DNA of 64,000 nt from an archaeon. Its GTDB lineage: Archaea > Micrarchaeota > Micrarchaeia > Anstonellales > Bilamarchaeaceae. Under the pieces are notes generated by a model that saw nothing but the letters and a program-made list of their open reading frames with translations, ran no database searches and was not told where the DNA came from. The stretch lies in assembly GCA_020053355.1 (NCBI GenBank), contig JAGVNI010000018.1, positions 30,904-94,903 of the forward strand. Reading direction: 5' to 3'. Position 1 is the first letter of the stretch. Each line of letters opens with the position of its first letter. This document shows positions 24,145 through 33,294 of the stretch, piece by piece. Position numbers and translations under genes: made by a program.

Positions 24145-24630
24145 ATGGAAATACCAAAAGGAATAACCGTCCGGATTGAAGGGCACAAGATTATAGCCAA
24201 GGGCCCGCAGGGCGAAGTCCAGAAATCGTTCCCGAAAGGGACCGACGTCAAAGTGAACGGGTCCTCAGTCGAGGTTCACGCAACCGACAAGGCAATCAAG
24301 GGGACCCTGGAATCCATAATATCGAGCATGTTCCATGGCACTTCAAGCGGCTACACGAGGAACCTGAAGCTCCTCTATGCCCACTTCCCGATAACCATCG
24401 AGGTCAAGGGAAGCGACGTGTTGGTGAAGAACTTCCTCGGAGAGAAGCAGGCGAGGAAGACCGTGCTGATAGGGTCCACGAAGGTGCTGGCAAAAGGCCA
24501 GAGCGTGACCGTCTCCGGTCCGGACAAGGAAGCGGTCGGCCAGACAATCGCCAACCTGAGGACTGCGATGCGGATTAAGGACAAGGACGGCCGGGTGTTC
24601 CAGGACGGAATCTACGAGGTCGAGGTCTGA
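24145..24630 (+). CDS. rpl6: Ribosomal protein uL6
   Basis: Two tandem uL6 folds near the factor-binding site. IPKGITVRIEGHKIIAKGPQ, GTSSGYTRNLKLLYAHFPI and VLVKNFLGEKQARKTVLIG support it. ATG at 24145 has AGGTG 7 nt upstream. 161 aa. Confidence 0.95.
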   Translation: MEIPKGITVRIEGHKIIAKGPQGEVQKSFPKGTDVKVNGSSVEVHATDKAIKGTLESIISSMFHGTSSGYTRNLKLLYAHFPITIEVKGSDVLVKNFLGEKQARKTVLIGSTKVLAKGQSVTVSGPDKEAVGQTIANLRTAMRIKDKDGRVFQDGIYEVEV

Positions 24631-24643
24631 GGGGTTGATGATT

Positions 24644-25045
24644 ATGGCAGAAAAAAAGACAAAAGCGAAAAGAATCGTCAAGAAAAAGAAGCCGAAATTC
24701 AACGTCCCGAACCTGGGCTTCTTCAAGAGCGTGAAGGCCAGGTGGCGCAAGCCGAGAGGCACGCACAACAAGAAGCGCATGAAGTTCCAGTTCATGGGCG
24801 CGCTGCCCAAAATCGGCTACCGGAACGCCGCAAAGACCCGGGGCATGCACCCTGGCGGGAGCCGTGAGGTCCTTGTCAACAACCTTGCCGAGCTCGAGAG
24901 CGTCGGCGAGGCAAAAGTCGTCGTGAGGCTCGCTTCAACCCTCGGCGGCAGGAAGAGGAAAGCGCTCGAAGAGCGGGCAAAAACGCTCAAGCTCGTGATT
25001 CTGAACATGAAAAACGACGGCAAATCAGAGCCGTCGAAAAAGTAG
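24644..25045 (+). CDS. rpl32e: Ribosomal protein eL32
   Basis: Archaeal/eukaryotic 50S protein. A Lys-rich N-terminus precedes FKSVKARWRKPRGTHNKKR, IGYRNAAKTRGMHPGG and the segment LVNNLAELESVGEAKVVVRLAS. 133 aa. Followed by eL19, the canonical archaeal order. Confidence 0.95.
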   Translation: MAEKKTKAKRIVKKKKPKFNVPNLGFFKSVKARWRKPRGTHNKKRMKFQFMGALPKIGYRNAAKTRGMHPGGSREVLVNNLAELESVGEAKVVVRLASTLGGRKRKALEERAKTLKLVILNMKNDGKSEPSKK

Positions 25046-25055
25046 GTGTTTGCTC

Positions 25056-25682
25056 ATGACAATCGCGACTGTACGCAGGCTGGCGGCGGATATATTCAAC
25101 GTCGGCCAGAACAAGGTGAAAATCAGTCCGGACGGCATAAAGGAAGCCGAAGGCGCGCTCACGAGGAGCGACGTCCGCGGGCTGATTGAGAAGGGAATAA
25201 TCACGAAAGACAAGCCGCAGGGCAGGGCAAGCACCGGAAGGACCGGGCGCACCGGCCGCGGAAGGCGCCGCGGCACGCCGCTCCGGGCGAAATCCGTGTG
25301 GATGGACAAGATACGCGCGCAGAGGCGCTTCCTGAACATGCTTCTCGATACCGGCGCCCTGAAGGCAGATGCCCGGCGGGCCATATACAGCAAGACGAAA
25401 AGCGGCATATTCAGGAACAAGAGGGCGATGCTGCTCTATCTCAAGGAGAACAAGCTCGTAGCCCAGGATTACGAGCCGCAAAAACGCGAGTACAAGAAGC
25501 CCGAGCAGAAGCCGAAGAAAGAGAAGGCGGCCAAAGTGGCGCAAACCGCCGCGAATGCGTTGGCCGGGGCTAAAAAACCCGAGCCGCAGGCAGCCGCAAA
25601 GAAACCTGCCGCGGCCGAAGCGAAGCCGGCGGAGATAAAGCGCGAGGCGAACTCGAAGCACGAAAAAGGTGAACAAAGATGA
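25056..25682 (+). CDS. rpl19e: Ribosomal protein eL19 with Ala/Lys/Pro tail
   Basis: TIATVRRLAADIFNVGQNKV, GRASTGRTGRTGRGRRRGTP and DARRAIYSKTKSGIFRNKRA define eL19. The core ends near residue 150. A ~55-residue tail rich in Ala, Lys, Pro and Glu follows, probably disordered. It overlaps the uL18 start (ATGA). Confidence 0.94.
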   Translation: MTIATVRRLAADIFNVGQNKVKISPDGIKEAEGALTRSDVRGLIEKGIITKDKPQGRASTGRTGRTGRGRRRGTPLRAKSVWMDKIRAQRRFLNMLLDTGALKADARRAIYSKTKSGIFRNKRAMLLYLKENKLVAQDYEPQKREYKKPEQKPKKEKAAKVAQTAANALAGAKKPEPQAAAKKPAAAEAKPAEIKREANSKHEKGEQR

Positions 25683-26176
25683 CGAGAGCAGATGGCCCAA
25701 GTTTCAATGTACACTTCAGGCGCAGGAGGGAAGGCAAGACCAATTTCGCGAAAAGGCTTGCCCTTGTGAAAAGCGGGAAGACCCGGATGGTCGTCCGCAG
25801 GAGCAACAAGAACATCGTCGTCCAGTTCGTGGATTTCGACCCGAAAGGCGACAAGACGCTGCTCACCGTGAGCGGCACCCACCTTGCCAAGCTCTATAAG
25901 TGGCCTTCGAAGCGCAACGTCTGGACCGCATACCTCGCCGGCCTCATGGCGGGCAAGATGGCGAAGAAGAAGGGCGTGAAGGAGTTCGTCCTGGACATGG
26001 GCATGTACGTGCCGTCCAAGGGCTCGGTGGTTTTCGCCGCGCAAAAAGGCGCCGCGGATGCCGGTCTCGGGACTCTTTTCGACAAGGAGAAGATGCCGGA
26101 AAGCAAGCTCTCGAATCCGCCTGACAAATACAAGGGCATGTTCAACGAGGTTAAGGGAAAAATCGGCGCTGGCTGA
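25679..26176 (+). CDS. rpl18: Ribosomal protein uL18
   Basis: A 5S rRNA-binding protein. FNVHFRRRREGKTNFAKRLA, LVKSGKTRMVVRRSNKNIVV and GTHLAKLYKWPSKRNVWTAY are characteristic of archaeal uL18. 165 aa. AGGTGAACAAAG precedes the ATG within the eL19 end. Confidence 0.95.
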   Translation: MTRADGPSFNVHFRRRREGKTNFAKRLALVKSGKTRMVVRRSNKNIVVQFVDFDPKGDKTLLTVSGTHLAKLYKWPSKRNVWTAYLAGLMAGKMAKKKGVKEFVLDMGMYVPSKGSVVFAAQKGAADAGLGTLFDKEKMPESKLSNPPDKYKGMFNEVKGKIGAG

Positions 26177-26191
26177 GCGCAGGTGATGTTT

Positions 26192-26818
26192 ATGGCTGAA
26201 AAAATCAGGACTGTGGATAGGGAATCATGGACGCCCCGCACCATCATGGGCACTAAGGTCAAGAGCGGCGAAGTCACCACGCTCGAGGAAATCCTGGTCA
26301 CCGGGAAGCCGGTGCTCGAGCCTGAAATCGTGGACGTCTTGCTTCCGGACATGGAATCAGAGACGCTCCTGATTAAGACCACCCAAAGGGTGACCGACTC
26401 GGGAAAGAGGGTGAAATTCCGCGTCGTGACCGTCATCGGCGACCGCAAGGGCCACGTGGGATTGGGCGTGGGGAAGTCGGACGAATTGAAGCCGGCGATG
26501 GATTACGCCATCCGGGATGCCAAGAAACACATGATCGCAATCACGACAGGGTGCGGAAGCTGGGAATGCAAATGCTCGGTCCACCATTCGGTCGTTTCAA
26601 AGACCATCGGCAAGGAAGGGAGCACGGTCGTCACGCTGAAACCTGCCCCGCGCGGCCTGGGGCTTGCTGCGAACGACGTCGTCAAGAAAGTGCTCGGCAT
26701 GGCCGGCGTCAAGGATGTTTGGAGCTCGATGCATGGCGGCAAGAACGTCTACAACATGGCGGTTGCCACGATGAAGGCGCTGGACAGCCTGAACCTGCAG
26801 AAGCCGAAGGCTGAATAA
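26192..26818 (+). CDS. rps5: Ribosomal protein uS5
   Basis: A 30S protein important for accuracy. The dsRBD-like part has KRVKFRVVTVIGDRKGHVGLG and GKSDELKPAMDYAIRDAKK. The C-terminal part has APRGLGLAANDVVKKVLGMAG. AGGTGATGTTT precedes the ATG at 26192. 208 aa. Confidence 0.95.
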   Translation: MAEKIRTVDRESWTPRTIMGTKVKSGEVTTLEEILVTGKPVLEPEIVDVLLPDMESETLLIKTTQRVTDSGKRVKFRVVTVIGDRKGHVGLGVGKSDELKPAMDYAIRDAKKHMIAITTGCGSWECKCSVHHSVVSKTIGKEGSTVVTLKPAPRGLGLAANDVVKKVLGMAGVKDVWSSMHGGKNVYNMAVATMKALDSLNLQKPKAE

Positions 26819-26840
26819 TAATTATGCACGAGGGATATTG

Positions 26841-27272
26841 ATGAAATTCGCTGTAATTCGTGTCAGGGGCGTCCGGAAAATCGCGCCCCGCATAAAAAAG
26901 TCGCTGGAACTGCTCCGCCTCGAGAGGCCGAACCACTGCGTGCTGGTCGAAGACTCGCCGCAGAACAAGGGCATGCTCGAGAAGGCCAAGGACTACATCG
27001 CATACGGCCCGGTGGCGGAGGAGACGATAGCATCGCTCCTCCAGAAAAGGGGCCACAAGGGAGCGGGCCTCCTCCGGACCGTCCTCAAGGAGGACGCCCT
27101 GAAGAACGCCGCAAAGGAGATTTTCGGAGGCAAGAAGACCTCGGAATTCGCGAACCCGGTGTTCCGGCTGAATCCGCCTTCACGGGGATACAAGGACACC
27201 AAGCGGAGCTACCCGCAGGGCGACCTTGGAAAGAGGGGGGAGATGGACACGCTCCTCCGGCGCATGATTTGA
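26841..27272 (+). CDS. rpl30: Ribosomal protein uL30
   Basis: A 50S protein. FAVIRVRGVRKIAPRIKKSL, ELLRLERPNHCVLVEDSPQ and FRLNPPSRGYKDTKRSYPQG fit the longer archaeal uL30. ATG at 26841 follows GAGGGA. 143 aa. Confidence 0.95.
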   Translation: MKFAVIRVRGVRKIAPRIKKSLELLRLERPNHCVLVEDSPQNKGMLEKAKDYIAYGPVAEETIASLLQKRGHKGAGLLRTVLKEDALKNAAKEIFGGKKTSEFANPVFRLNPPSRGYKDTKRSYPQGDLGKRGEMDTLLRRMI

Positions 27273-27291
27273 TGATTAATAGGTGATTCTC

Positions 27292-27732
27292 ATGACCAAA
27301 CGGAAAGCAAGGCAGAAATCTGAATACCTCGGCCACAGGACGCACGGCCGGGGCAACTGCAAAAACCGGAGGGGCAGCGGCAACCGCGGAGGGCGCGGCA
27401 TGGCCGGCATCTGCAAGCACAAGGGCACCTCCAAGATCGCAGCGGGCTACTTCGGCAAGGTCGGGTTCGTCCGTCCTTCAGCCAGCGCAAGCGTCAAGGT
27501 GGCGCACCTCTACGACATCAACCAGAAAGCGCTCGGCAACGAGCTTGAGAAAAAAGGCGGCAAGTTCCATTTCGATTTCGTCGGGAAGGTTCTGGCCACC
27601 GGCTCGGTCACCGTTCCGCTCGTGATCCGCGCGACATCCTGGAGCAAGAACGTGGAGAAGAAGCTGGGTGTTACCGGCGGCCAGATATCCAAGCTGGAGC
27701 CGGCCAAGACCGCACCTGCCAAGGCGCAGTGA
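27292..27732 (+). CDS. rpl15: Ribosomal protein uL15
   Basis: A late-assembly 50S protein. The Gly/Arg-rich start HRTHGRGNCKNRRGSGNRGG and GMAGICKHKGTS are typical, followed by VRPSASASVKVAHLYDI. AGGTGATTCTC precedes the ATG. 146 aa. Last ribosomal gene of the operon. Confidence 0.95.
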   Translation: MTKRKARQKSEYLGHRTHGRGNCKNRRGSGNRGGRGMAGICKHKGTSKIAAGYFGKVGFVRPSASASVKVAHLYDINQKALGNELEKKGGKFHFDFVGKVLATGSVTVPLVIRATSWSKNVEKKLGVTGGQISKLEPAKTAPAKAQ

Positions 27733-27750
27733 AATCCGTCCAAAAGCAGG

Positions 27751-27760
27751 TTTATAAAAT
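27751..27760 (+). promoter_or_regulatory. TATA box upstream of secY
   Basis: TTTATAAAAT, near consensus, 32 nt before the secY ATG. It gives secY a promoter of its own besides read-through from rpl15. Confidence 0.65.
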
Positions 27761-27791
27761 TACCCGGAAGTAACTACCTGAGGTTCGTCTG

Positions 27792-29342
27792 ATGGGAGTA
27801 ATAGACATTTTGCATTCTCTAGCTGGATTTTTGCCCGAGATCAAGGCGCCGGATAAGCCGCTCGGGAGCAAGGAAAAGCTGATGTGGACCGGCCTTGCGC
27901 TGGTGCTCTATTTCCTCATGTACCAGACGACCGCCTTCGGCGTGCCGACAATAACCGGCGGCGTCGACTTCCTTCAGACGATAACCGCGTCTCGTACTGG
28001 CAGCCTCCTCACTACCGGCATCGGGCCTATCGTTTTGGCGAGCATATTCCTGCAGCTGTTCGTCGGAGCCGGCCTGCTGAAACTGAACCTCAAGGACAAG
28101 GCCGAGCGGGCCAAGTTCCTCGAGACGCAGAAGATACTCGCAATCCTCCTCGCACTTGTCGAGGCAACGATATTCGTCATGTTCACGGGCATCGTCCCGG
28201 TTCAGGCAGTATTCACGGGGCTCGGGGAAGGGGTGGTCGTCGACCCGGTCAGCGGCCTCTCGCACACCTATGCCCCGTATACCATGGCGCTCGTCGTCCT
28301 CCAGATAACCCTGGGTTCCATACTCGTCCTTTTCCTGGACGAACTGGTGACCAAGTACGGCATAGGGAGCGGCATCAGCCTCTTCATAGCCGCGGGCGTT
28401 TCGCTTTCGGTGGTCATGGGCCTGTACGACATCATATTCATCGGGCAGATGTACCCGCCGAGCGTGGTCTCGGTCATGGCAGAAGGCGGCGCCGAAGCGC
28501 TTCCGAACGCGCTGCTGTCATTGCTGCCCTTCGGCTTCACCATACTTGTGTTCCTTGTCGTCGTTTACGCCGAGTCGGTGAAAGTGGAGATACCCATAGC
28601 GTTCGAGCGGGTCCGGGGCATGGTCCCGAAGCTCCCCCTCAAGTTCTTCTATGTCTCCAATATCCCGGTCATATTCGCCAGCGCGCTGATTATCAACCTG
28701 CAGCTTTTCTCAGGCGGCATCCTCATGGGCCAGTATTGGGACGCGCAGGGGCAGCCGACAGAACTCGCCGCGCAGCTCGCCGAGACGAGAAACTATTCCC
28801 TCGAGCATGACGGCATTGTGCCTCTTATCGGCTATGTGGACCAGAACAAGCAGCTTTCCGACGGCGTGCTCTACCTCTTTACCCCGATTACAGCCGGGGC
28901 CGGGCGAGGCACCCGCGAGCATTGGGAGTTCCTCAACAGCTCGACCCCGTTCCTTAAGATTCCGGAATGGGTGCATGCGTTCGTGTATGCGCTCGGGCTG
29001 GGGCTCATCTCCGTCCTCTTCGGCCTGTTCTGGGTCGAGACCGCCAACATGGACGCGAAAAGCGTCGCCGGGCAGCTTTCGGATTCGGGCTTGCAGATAC
29101 CGGGATTCCGGCGCGACCCGCGGATGCTTGAGACGATACTCAACAAGCACATCTTCCCGCTTACCGTGATGGGTTCCCTTTGCGTCGGCCTTCTTGCGGC
29201 CATAGCAGACCTGACTGGCGCCATTGGCACGGGAACCGGCATACTGCTTACGGTTGGCATCCTGCACAAGATGTACGAGCAGCTCGAGCAGATGAAGGCT
29301 TTCGAGATGTACCCGAGCTTCTCAAGGATGTTCGGCGAATGA
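27792..29342 (+). CDS. secY: Protein translocase channel SecY (Sec61 alpha)
   Basis: The pore of the Sec translocon, with about ten transmembrane helices over 516 residues. The N-terminal IKAPDKPLGSKEKLMWTGLA and the plug region GGVDFLQTITASRTGSLLTTG are recognisable. LFLDELVTKYGIGSGISLFI is a diagnostic segment. The cytoplasmic loop VEIPIAFERVRGMVPKLPLK and the C-terminal YPSFSRMFGE follow. Its usual place after uL15 is kept; the adk-DUF106-cmk-cbf5 group that often follows has been split. Confidence 0.96.
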   Translation: MGVIDILHSLAGFLPEIKAPDKPLGSKEKLMWTGLALVLYFLMYQTTAFGVPTITGGVDFLQTITASRTGSLLTTGIGPIVLASIFLQLFVGAGLLKLNLKDKAERAKFLETQKILAILLALVEATIFVMFTGIVPVQAVFTGLGEGVVVDPVSGLSHTYAPYTMALVVLQITLGSILVLFLDELVTKYGIGSGISLFIAAGVSLSVVMGLYDIIFIGQMYPPSVVSVMAEGGAEALPNALLSLLPFGFTILVFLVVVYAESVKVEIPIAFERVRGMVPKLPLKFFYVSNIPVIFASALIINLQLFSGGILMGQYWDAQGQPTELAAQLAETRNYSLEHDGIVPLIGYVDQNKQLSDGVLYLFTPITAGAGRGTREHWEFLNSSTPFLKIPEWVHAFVYALGLGLISVLFGLFWVETANMDAKSVAGQLSDSGLQIPGFRRDPRMLETILNKHIFPLTVMGSLCVGLLAAIADLTGAIGTGTGILLTVGILHKMYEQLEQMKAFEMYPSFSRMFGE

Positions 29343-29346
29343 TCCT

Positions 29347-30624
29347 ATGGTCCGGGTCCATATCGAGACGTATGGATGCACGCTGAACCAGGCCGATTCC
29401 GACATCATGTACGCATTGCTCTGCCCCAGCAATGCAATCATGCCAACCGACAGCGATGCAGACGTGGTCGTGGTGAACACCTGCACCGTCAAAGGCGTTA
29501 CGGAGAACAAGATATTCGCACGGATGCGGAAGCTCATCCAGGCGAAAAAACCGTTCGTGGTGGCCGGGTGCCTGAGCGCGGACATCGTGCGGATAAGGCG
29601 AATCTGCCCGGATGCGCCCATAGTCTCGCCATCGTCGCTTATTCACATAAACGAAGCCGTGGATGATGCATTTCTCGGACGCACGACGCAATACACGGAA
29701 TCCGCATCCAAGGAAGGGCTTCCCAAGCTCCTGACCGTGCCCATCTGCAGGATACCGATAAACGACGGCTGCGTGTCGAAATGCTCATTCTGCCAGACCC
29801 GGCTCGCCCGGCCGCATCTGCGGAGCTACACCCCAAAAATCATCGCAGGGTGGATAAACGATTCGGTACGCAATGGTGCGCGCGAAATCCAGCTCACCAG
29901 CCAGGATTCGGGCGCATACGGCCTGGATATCCGTACCGGCCTTCTCCCCCTTCTTGAAGCGATATCAAACGACGACAGTTCGAGCCGGGCTGGCGCCGAA
30001 TACCTGGTCCGGCTCGGCATGATAAATCCCGGGCATGCAAAGCGCATGCTGAGCGGCCTGGTCCGGATCCTCCTCGGAAAAAAATTCTACAAGTTCATCC
30101 ATGTGCCGGTGCAGACCGGGAGCGAATTGGTGTGCAGGGACATGGGCCGCGACCATACCGTCGCGGATTTCGAAGCGGTTGTTTCAGCCGTCCGCGGCGC
30201 AATGCCCGAAGCGTCGATAGCGACCGACATCATCGTCGGCTATCCAACCGAAACCGAAGAAGACTTCCAGGCGACGCTGGAATTGTTGCGGAGGACGAAG
30301 CCTGAAGTCGTGAACGTGTCCAAGTTCAGCCCCCGCCCCGGCACCATGGCAAAGGCCCTAAAAGAGCTTAAAAGCGGCATCGTCAAGCAAAGGAGCGAGG
30401 CGGCAAGCGTGCTGGTTCGGGAAATCGCGAGGGAAAGGCGCATGCGGTATGTCGGAAGGCAGATGCGTGTCCTCATCACCGAAAAGGAAAAGGATTTCAA
30501 AGGAAGGGCAATTAACTATCATCAGGTCGTCGTCAAGGGGTTTTCCGGGAAACTGGGCGACTTAGTTGATGTCGACATATATGATGCGAACCTCGGCTCG
30601 CTTTTCGGCGAGGCCGTCAAATAG
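29347..30624 (+). CDS. tRNA-t6A methylthiotransferase (CDKAL1/e-MtaB type)
   Basis: A radical-SAM enzyme that makes ms2t6A at A37 of tRNAs. The N-terminal UPF0004 domain begins VHIETYGCTLNQADSDIM and has further Cys in NTCTVKGVTEN and AGCLS. The radical-SAM cluster is CVSKCSFC (Cx3Cx2C). IIVGYPTETEEDF and SKFSPRPGT follow, with a TRAM domain from ~365. 425 aa, normal. It starts 4 nt after secY and is probably co-transcribed. Confidence 0.94.
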   Translation: MVRVHIETYGCTLNQADSDIMYALLCPSNAIMPTDSDADVVVVNTCTVKGVTENKIFARMRKLIQAKKPFVVAGCLSADIVRIRRICPDAPIVSPSSLIHINEAVDDAFLGRTTQYTESASKEGLPKLLTVPICRIPINDGCVSKCSFCQTRLARPHLRSYTPKIIAGWINDSVRNGAREIQLTSQDSGAYGLDIRTGLLPLLEAISNDDSSSRAGAEYLVRLGMINPGHAKRMLSGLVRILLGKKFYKFIHVPVQTGSELVCRDMGRDHTVADFEAVVSAVRGAMPEASIATDIIVGYPTETEEDFQATLELLRRTKPEVVNVSKFSPRPGTMAKALKELKSGIVKQRSEAASVLVREIARERRMRYVGRQMRVLITEKEKDFKGRAINYHQVVVKGFSGKLGDLVDVDIYDANLGSLFGEAVK

Positions 30625-30657
30625 CGAAAAGGAAAAATGGAGATGCAGGTGCATTGG

Positions 30658-31188
30658 ATGATTATCGCATTGGGAGTACCGGGAGCGGGGAAGACAACTG
30701 TGCTTAAGAGCCTCAAATCCGACTACAAGGTCGTCAACTACGGGGACCTCATGCTTGAAATCGAGAAGAAGGAGTTCGGCATCAAGGACCGGGACGAGAT
30801 GAGGAAACTGCCTATCGAGAAGCAGAAGCTCGCCCAGAAACTTGTCGCGGAAGCGCTTGCGAAAATGCCGGGAAAAGTCATCCTGGACACGCACTGCTCG
30901 GTCGCCACGCCCTCGGGCTACTACCCCGGCCTGCCATTCGAGTTCCTAAAGCTCTGGAAGGTCGAGTCCCTCATCTACGTCACGGCATCTGTCGAGGAGC
31001 TAAAGGCCCGGCGCGAAAACGACCCGATGCGGAAGCGCGACGTGGACAACATCGCCCTGCATGACGAGATGAACCGCGGCTACCTGGCGGCGTATTCCGC
31101 CTTCACCGGCGCGCCCGCGGTGGTCATCTACAACCATAACGGGAAGCTGGAAGAGGCCGTCGCGAAGTTCCAGGCGCTCCTTCGGTGA
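30658..31188 (+). CDS. adkA: Archaeal adenylate kinase
   Basis: It interconverts ATP + AMP and 2 ADP. The P-loop is GVPGAGKTT at residues 6-14. VVNYGDLMLEIEKKEFGIKD and REMRKL-type RDEMRKLPIEKQK are typical of the archaeal family. LDTHCSVATPSGYYPGLP and RRENDPMRKRD follow. ATG at 30658 has AGGTG 7 nt upstream; ATG at 30637 would add seven residues. 176 aa. Confidence 0.93.
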   Translation: MIIALGVPGAGKTTVLKSLKSDYKVVNYGDLMLEIEKKEFGIKDRDEMRKLPIEKQKLAQKLVAEALAKMPGKVILDTHCSVATPSGYYPGLPFEFLKLWKVESLIYVTASVEELKARRENDPMRKRDVDNIALHDEMNRGYLAAYSAFTGAPAVVIYNHNGKLEEAVAKFQALLR

Positions 31189-31239
31189 TGTTGCGCCCTG
31201 AATAAGGGAATTTAATAACAATCCGACAAGGTGATTCTC

Positions 31240-32514
31240 ATGATAGACATCAAGCTCATACGGGAGAATCCGGCTTTTGCAGAGGATTCGCTGCGCCGGC
31301 GGCATTATCGGGAAGACGCGCATGCGGCGCTTGCCGCCATCAAGGAGCTGGATTTGCAGTGGCGCGCCATCAAGAAGGAGGAAGAAGAGCTCCGCGCGGA
31401 CCGCAACCGGCAGAGCCAGCAAATCAACGAGAAGAAGAAGCGCGGCGAAGGGGCGGTTGAGGAAATCGCGCGCTCCGGCGAGATAGCAAAACGGATAAAG
31501 GAGATTTCAACCGAGACGACGACTCTTGAGGAGCAAATCGGCGTCCACCTCCTGCTCCTGCCGAACATCCCCCACGATTCCGTGCCCGAAGGGCATGACG
31601 AGACGTGCAATCCCGTCGTGCGGGTTTGCGGGGAGCCAATGAAACGCTCGAAGGATGTCCTGGCGCATCATGACCTGGCCGAGCGGAGCGGTGCCATAGA
31701 TTTCGAGCGCGGCGTGAAGCTCGCGCACCACCGTTTCGCAGTCCTTAAAGGCGACCTTGCGAAACTGGAACGCGCCATATACAATTTCATGCTGGCTGTC
31801 CATACGTCCCGGGGCTATACTGAAGTCGCCCCCCCATACCTGGTCAACACCAAGACTATGACCGGCACCGGACAGCTGCCAAAATTCAAGGAGGAGCTGT
31901 ACAAGTGCAGCGACGACGACCTATGGCTCATACCGACAGCCGAGGTTCCCGTGACCAACCTGTTCTCCGGGGAAATCCTCGAAGAAAAGAACCTTCCCAT
32001 CAAGTTCGCCGCATACACCCCGTGCTTCAGGCGGGAAGCGGGCGCCTATGGCAAGGACATCAGGGGCCTTATCCGCCAGCACCAGTTCAACAAGGTGGAG
32101 CTCGTGAAATTCGCCCACCCCCAGATGAGTTTCCAGGAGCTTGAGGGGCTGACGAAGGACGCAGAGCGCATACTGGAGCTTCTGGGCCTGCCCTACCGCG
32201 TCATCGAACTATGCGCGGGAGACCTCGGCTTCGCAAGCGCCAAGACCTATGACATCGAGGTCTGGATGCCGTCGCAGGACTGCTATCGGGAGATTTCCTC
32301 ATGTTCCAACTGCACGGATTTCCAGGCCAGGCGGGCGAACATCCGTTTCCGGGGCAAAACCGGGCCGGAATACGTCCATACATTAAACGGCAGCGGACTC
32401 GCCGTCGGACGGACCATGATAGCGATACTGGAGAACTTCCAGGAAGACAAGAAGACCGTCGTCATACCTAAGGCTTTGCAGGATTTCATGGGCCAGGAGA
32501 CGATAGAGTTCTGA
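31240..32514 (+). CDS. serS: Seryl-tRNA synthetase
   Basis: A class II synthetase charging tRNA-Ser. The N-terminal long coiled-coil arm spans ~30-100 and contacts the extra arm of tRNA-Ser. The core has motif 2 (TPCFRREAGAYGKDIRGLIR, RQHQFNKVE) and motif 3 (GSGLAVGRTMIAILEN). WLIPTAEVPVTN is typical. It is the common, not the methanogen-type, enzyme. Start ATG 31240 follows AAGGTGATTCTC. Confidence 0.96.
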   Translation: MIDIKLIRENPAFAEDSLRRRHYREDAHAALAAIKELDLQWRAIKKEEEELRADRNRQSQQINEKKKRGEGAVEEIARSGEIAKRIKEISTETTTLEEQIGVHLLLLPNIPHDSVPEGHDETCNPVVRVCGEPMKRSKDVLAHHDLAERSGAIDFERGVKLAHHRFAVLKGDLAKLERAIYNFMLAVHTSRGYTEVAPPYLVNTKTMTGTGQLPKFKEELYKCSDDDLWLIPTAEVPVTNLFSGEILEEKNLPIKFAAYTPCFRREAGAYGKDIRGLIRQHQFNKVELVKFAHPQMSFQELEGLTKDAERILELLGLPYRVIELCAGDLGFASAKTYDIEVWMPSQDCYREISSCSNCTDFQARRANIRFRGKTGPEYVHTLNGSGLAVGRTMIAILENFQEDKKTVVIPKALQDFMGQETIEF

Positions 32515-32550
32515 TATATACTTAAAAAGCCCCAGTGGCCAAAGTTCCCC

Positions 32551-33285
32551 GTGGCAACGAAAAAGCGCGATTTCTTCTGCAAGAGCGCAGACGGCTCCAT
32601 CACATACACGACTGACGGCAGTTTCCTCTATGCCGAGAGCGGGAGCGGCGTGGTCCGCCTCGACCTCTTTGCGGGCCATTACTACAAGCTCAGGCCAATC
32701 AAGGGCGTGCCTATCCTTGAGGTGGACGGCCTCCGGATGCAGCTTGTCAAGGATTTCAAGACCCCCCTTGATTATTCGAAAGAAGTCGTGAAAGGGCTCG
32801 GAATCCCAAAGACAGGCCAATTCTCCGCACTTGACACGTGCATGGGGCTGGGGTATACCGCGATAGCCGCCTCGGAGAGCCCGGCCATCCGCATCGTCGT
32901 CACATGCGAAGTGTCCGAAGCCGTCATCACCCTCGCGCAGTGGAACCCCCTCAGCGAGCCCCTGTTCAAGAAAGACGGCAAAATCATCGTGATGAAAGGC
33001 AGCGCCGCCGAGCTGGTGAAAGGGTTCGCAGACAGCATGTTCTCATTCGTCATCCACGACCCGCCCCGCTTCACGCATGCTCCCGAGCTTTACTCCCCGT
33101 CATTCTACAAGGAGCTTTTCCGCGCATGCGGGAAGGGGGCCCGCCTCTTCCACTACGTCGGCTCCCTTGGGAAAGGGAAGGGCAGGCACATCGACCGGGA
33201 GGTCGGAAAACGGCTGTCTGAGGCCGGATTCTCGTCAATACGTTACGCGCCCCGCCTGCAGGGCATTTTCGCGTGCAAACGATGA
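32551..33285 (+). CDS. Predicted archaeal SAM-dependent methyltransferase
   Basis: 244 residues. An N-terminal domain of ~85 residues precedes a Rossmann methyltransferase core. Motif I is FSALDTCMGLGYTAIAAS, then VVTCEVSEAVITLAQWNP, and the catalytic motif HDPPRFTHAPELYS. It resembles the archaeal family of predicted methyltransferases in COG2521. Its substrate is unknown. It starts at GTG, 36 nt after serS. Confidence 0.8.
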   Translation: MATKKRDFFCKSADGSITYTTDGSFLYAESGSGVVRLDLFAGHYYKLRPIKGVPILEVDGLRMQLVKDFKTPLDYSKEVVKGLGIPKTGQFSALDTCMGLGYTAIAASESPAIRIVVTCEVSEAVITLAQWNPLSEPLFKKDGKIIVMKGSAAELVKGFADSMFSFVIHDPPRFTHAPELYSPSFYKELFRACGKGARLFHYVGSLGKGKGRHIDREVGKRLSEAGFSSIRYAPRLQGIFACKR

Positions 33286-33294
33286 GGCATCGTC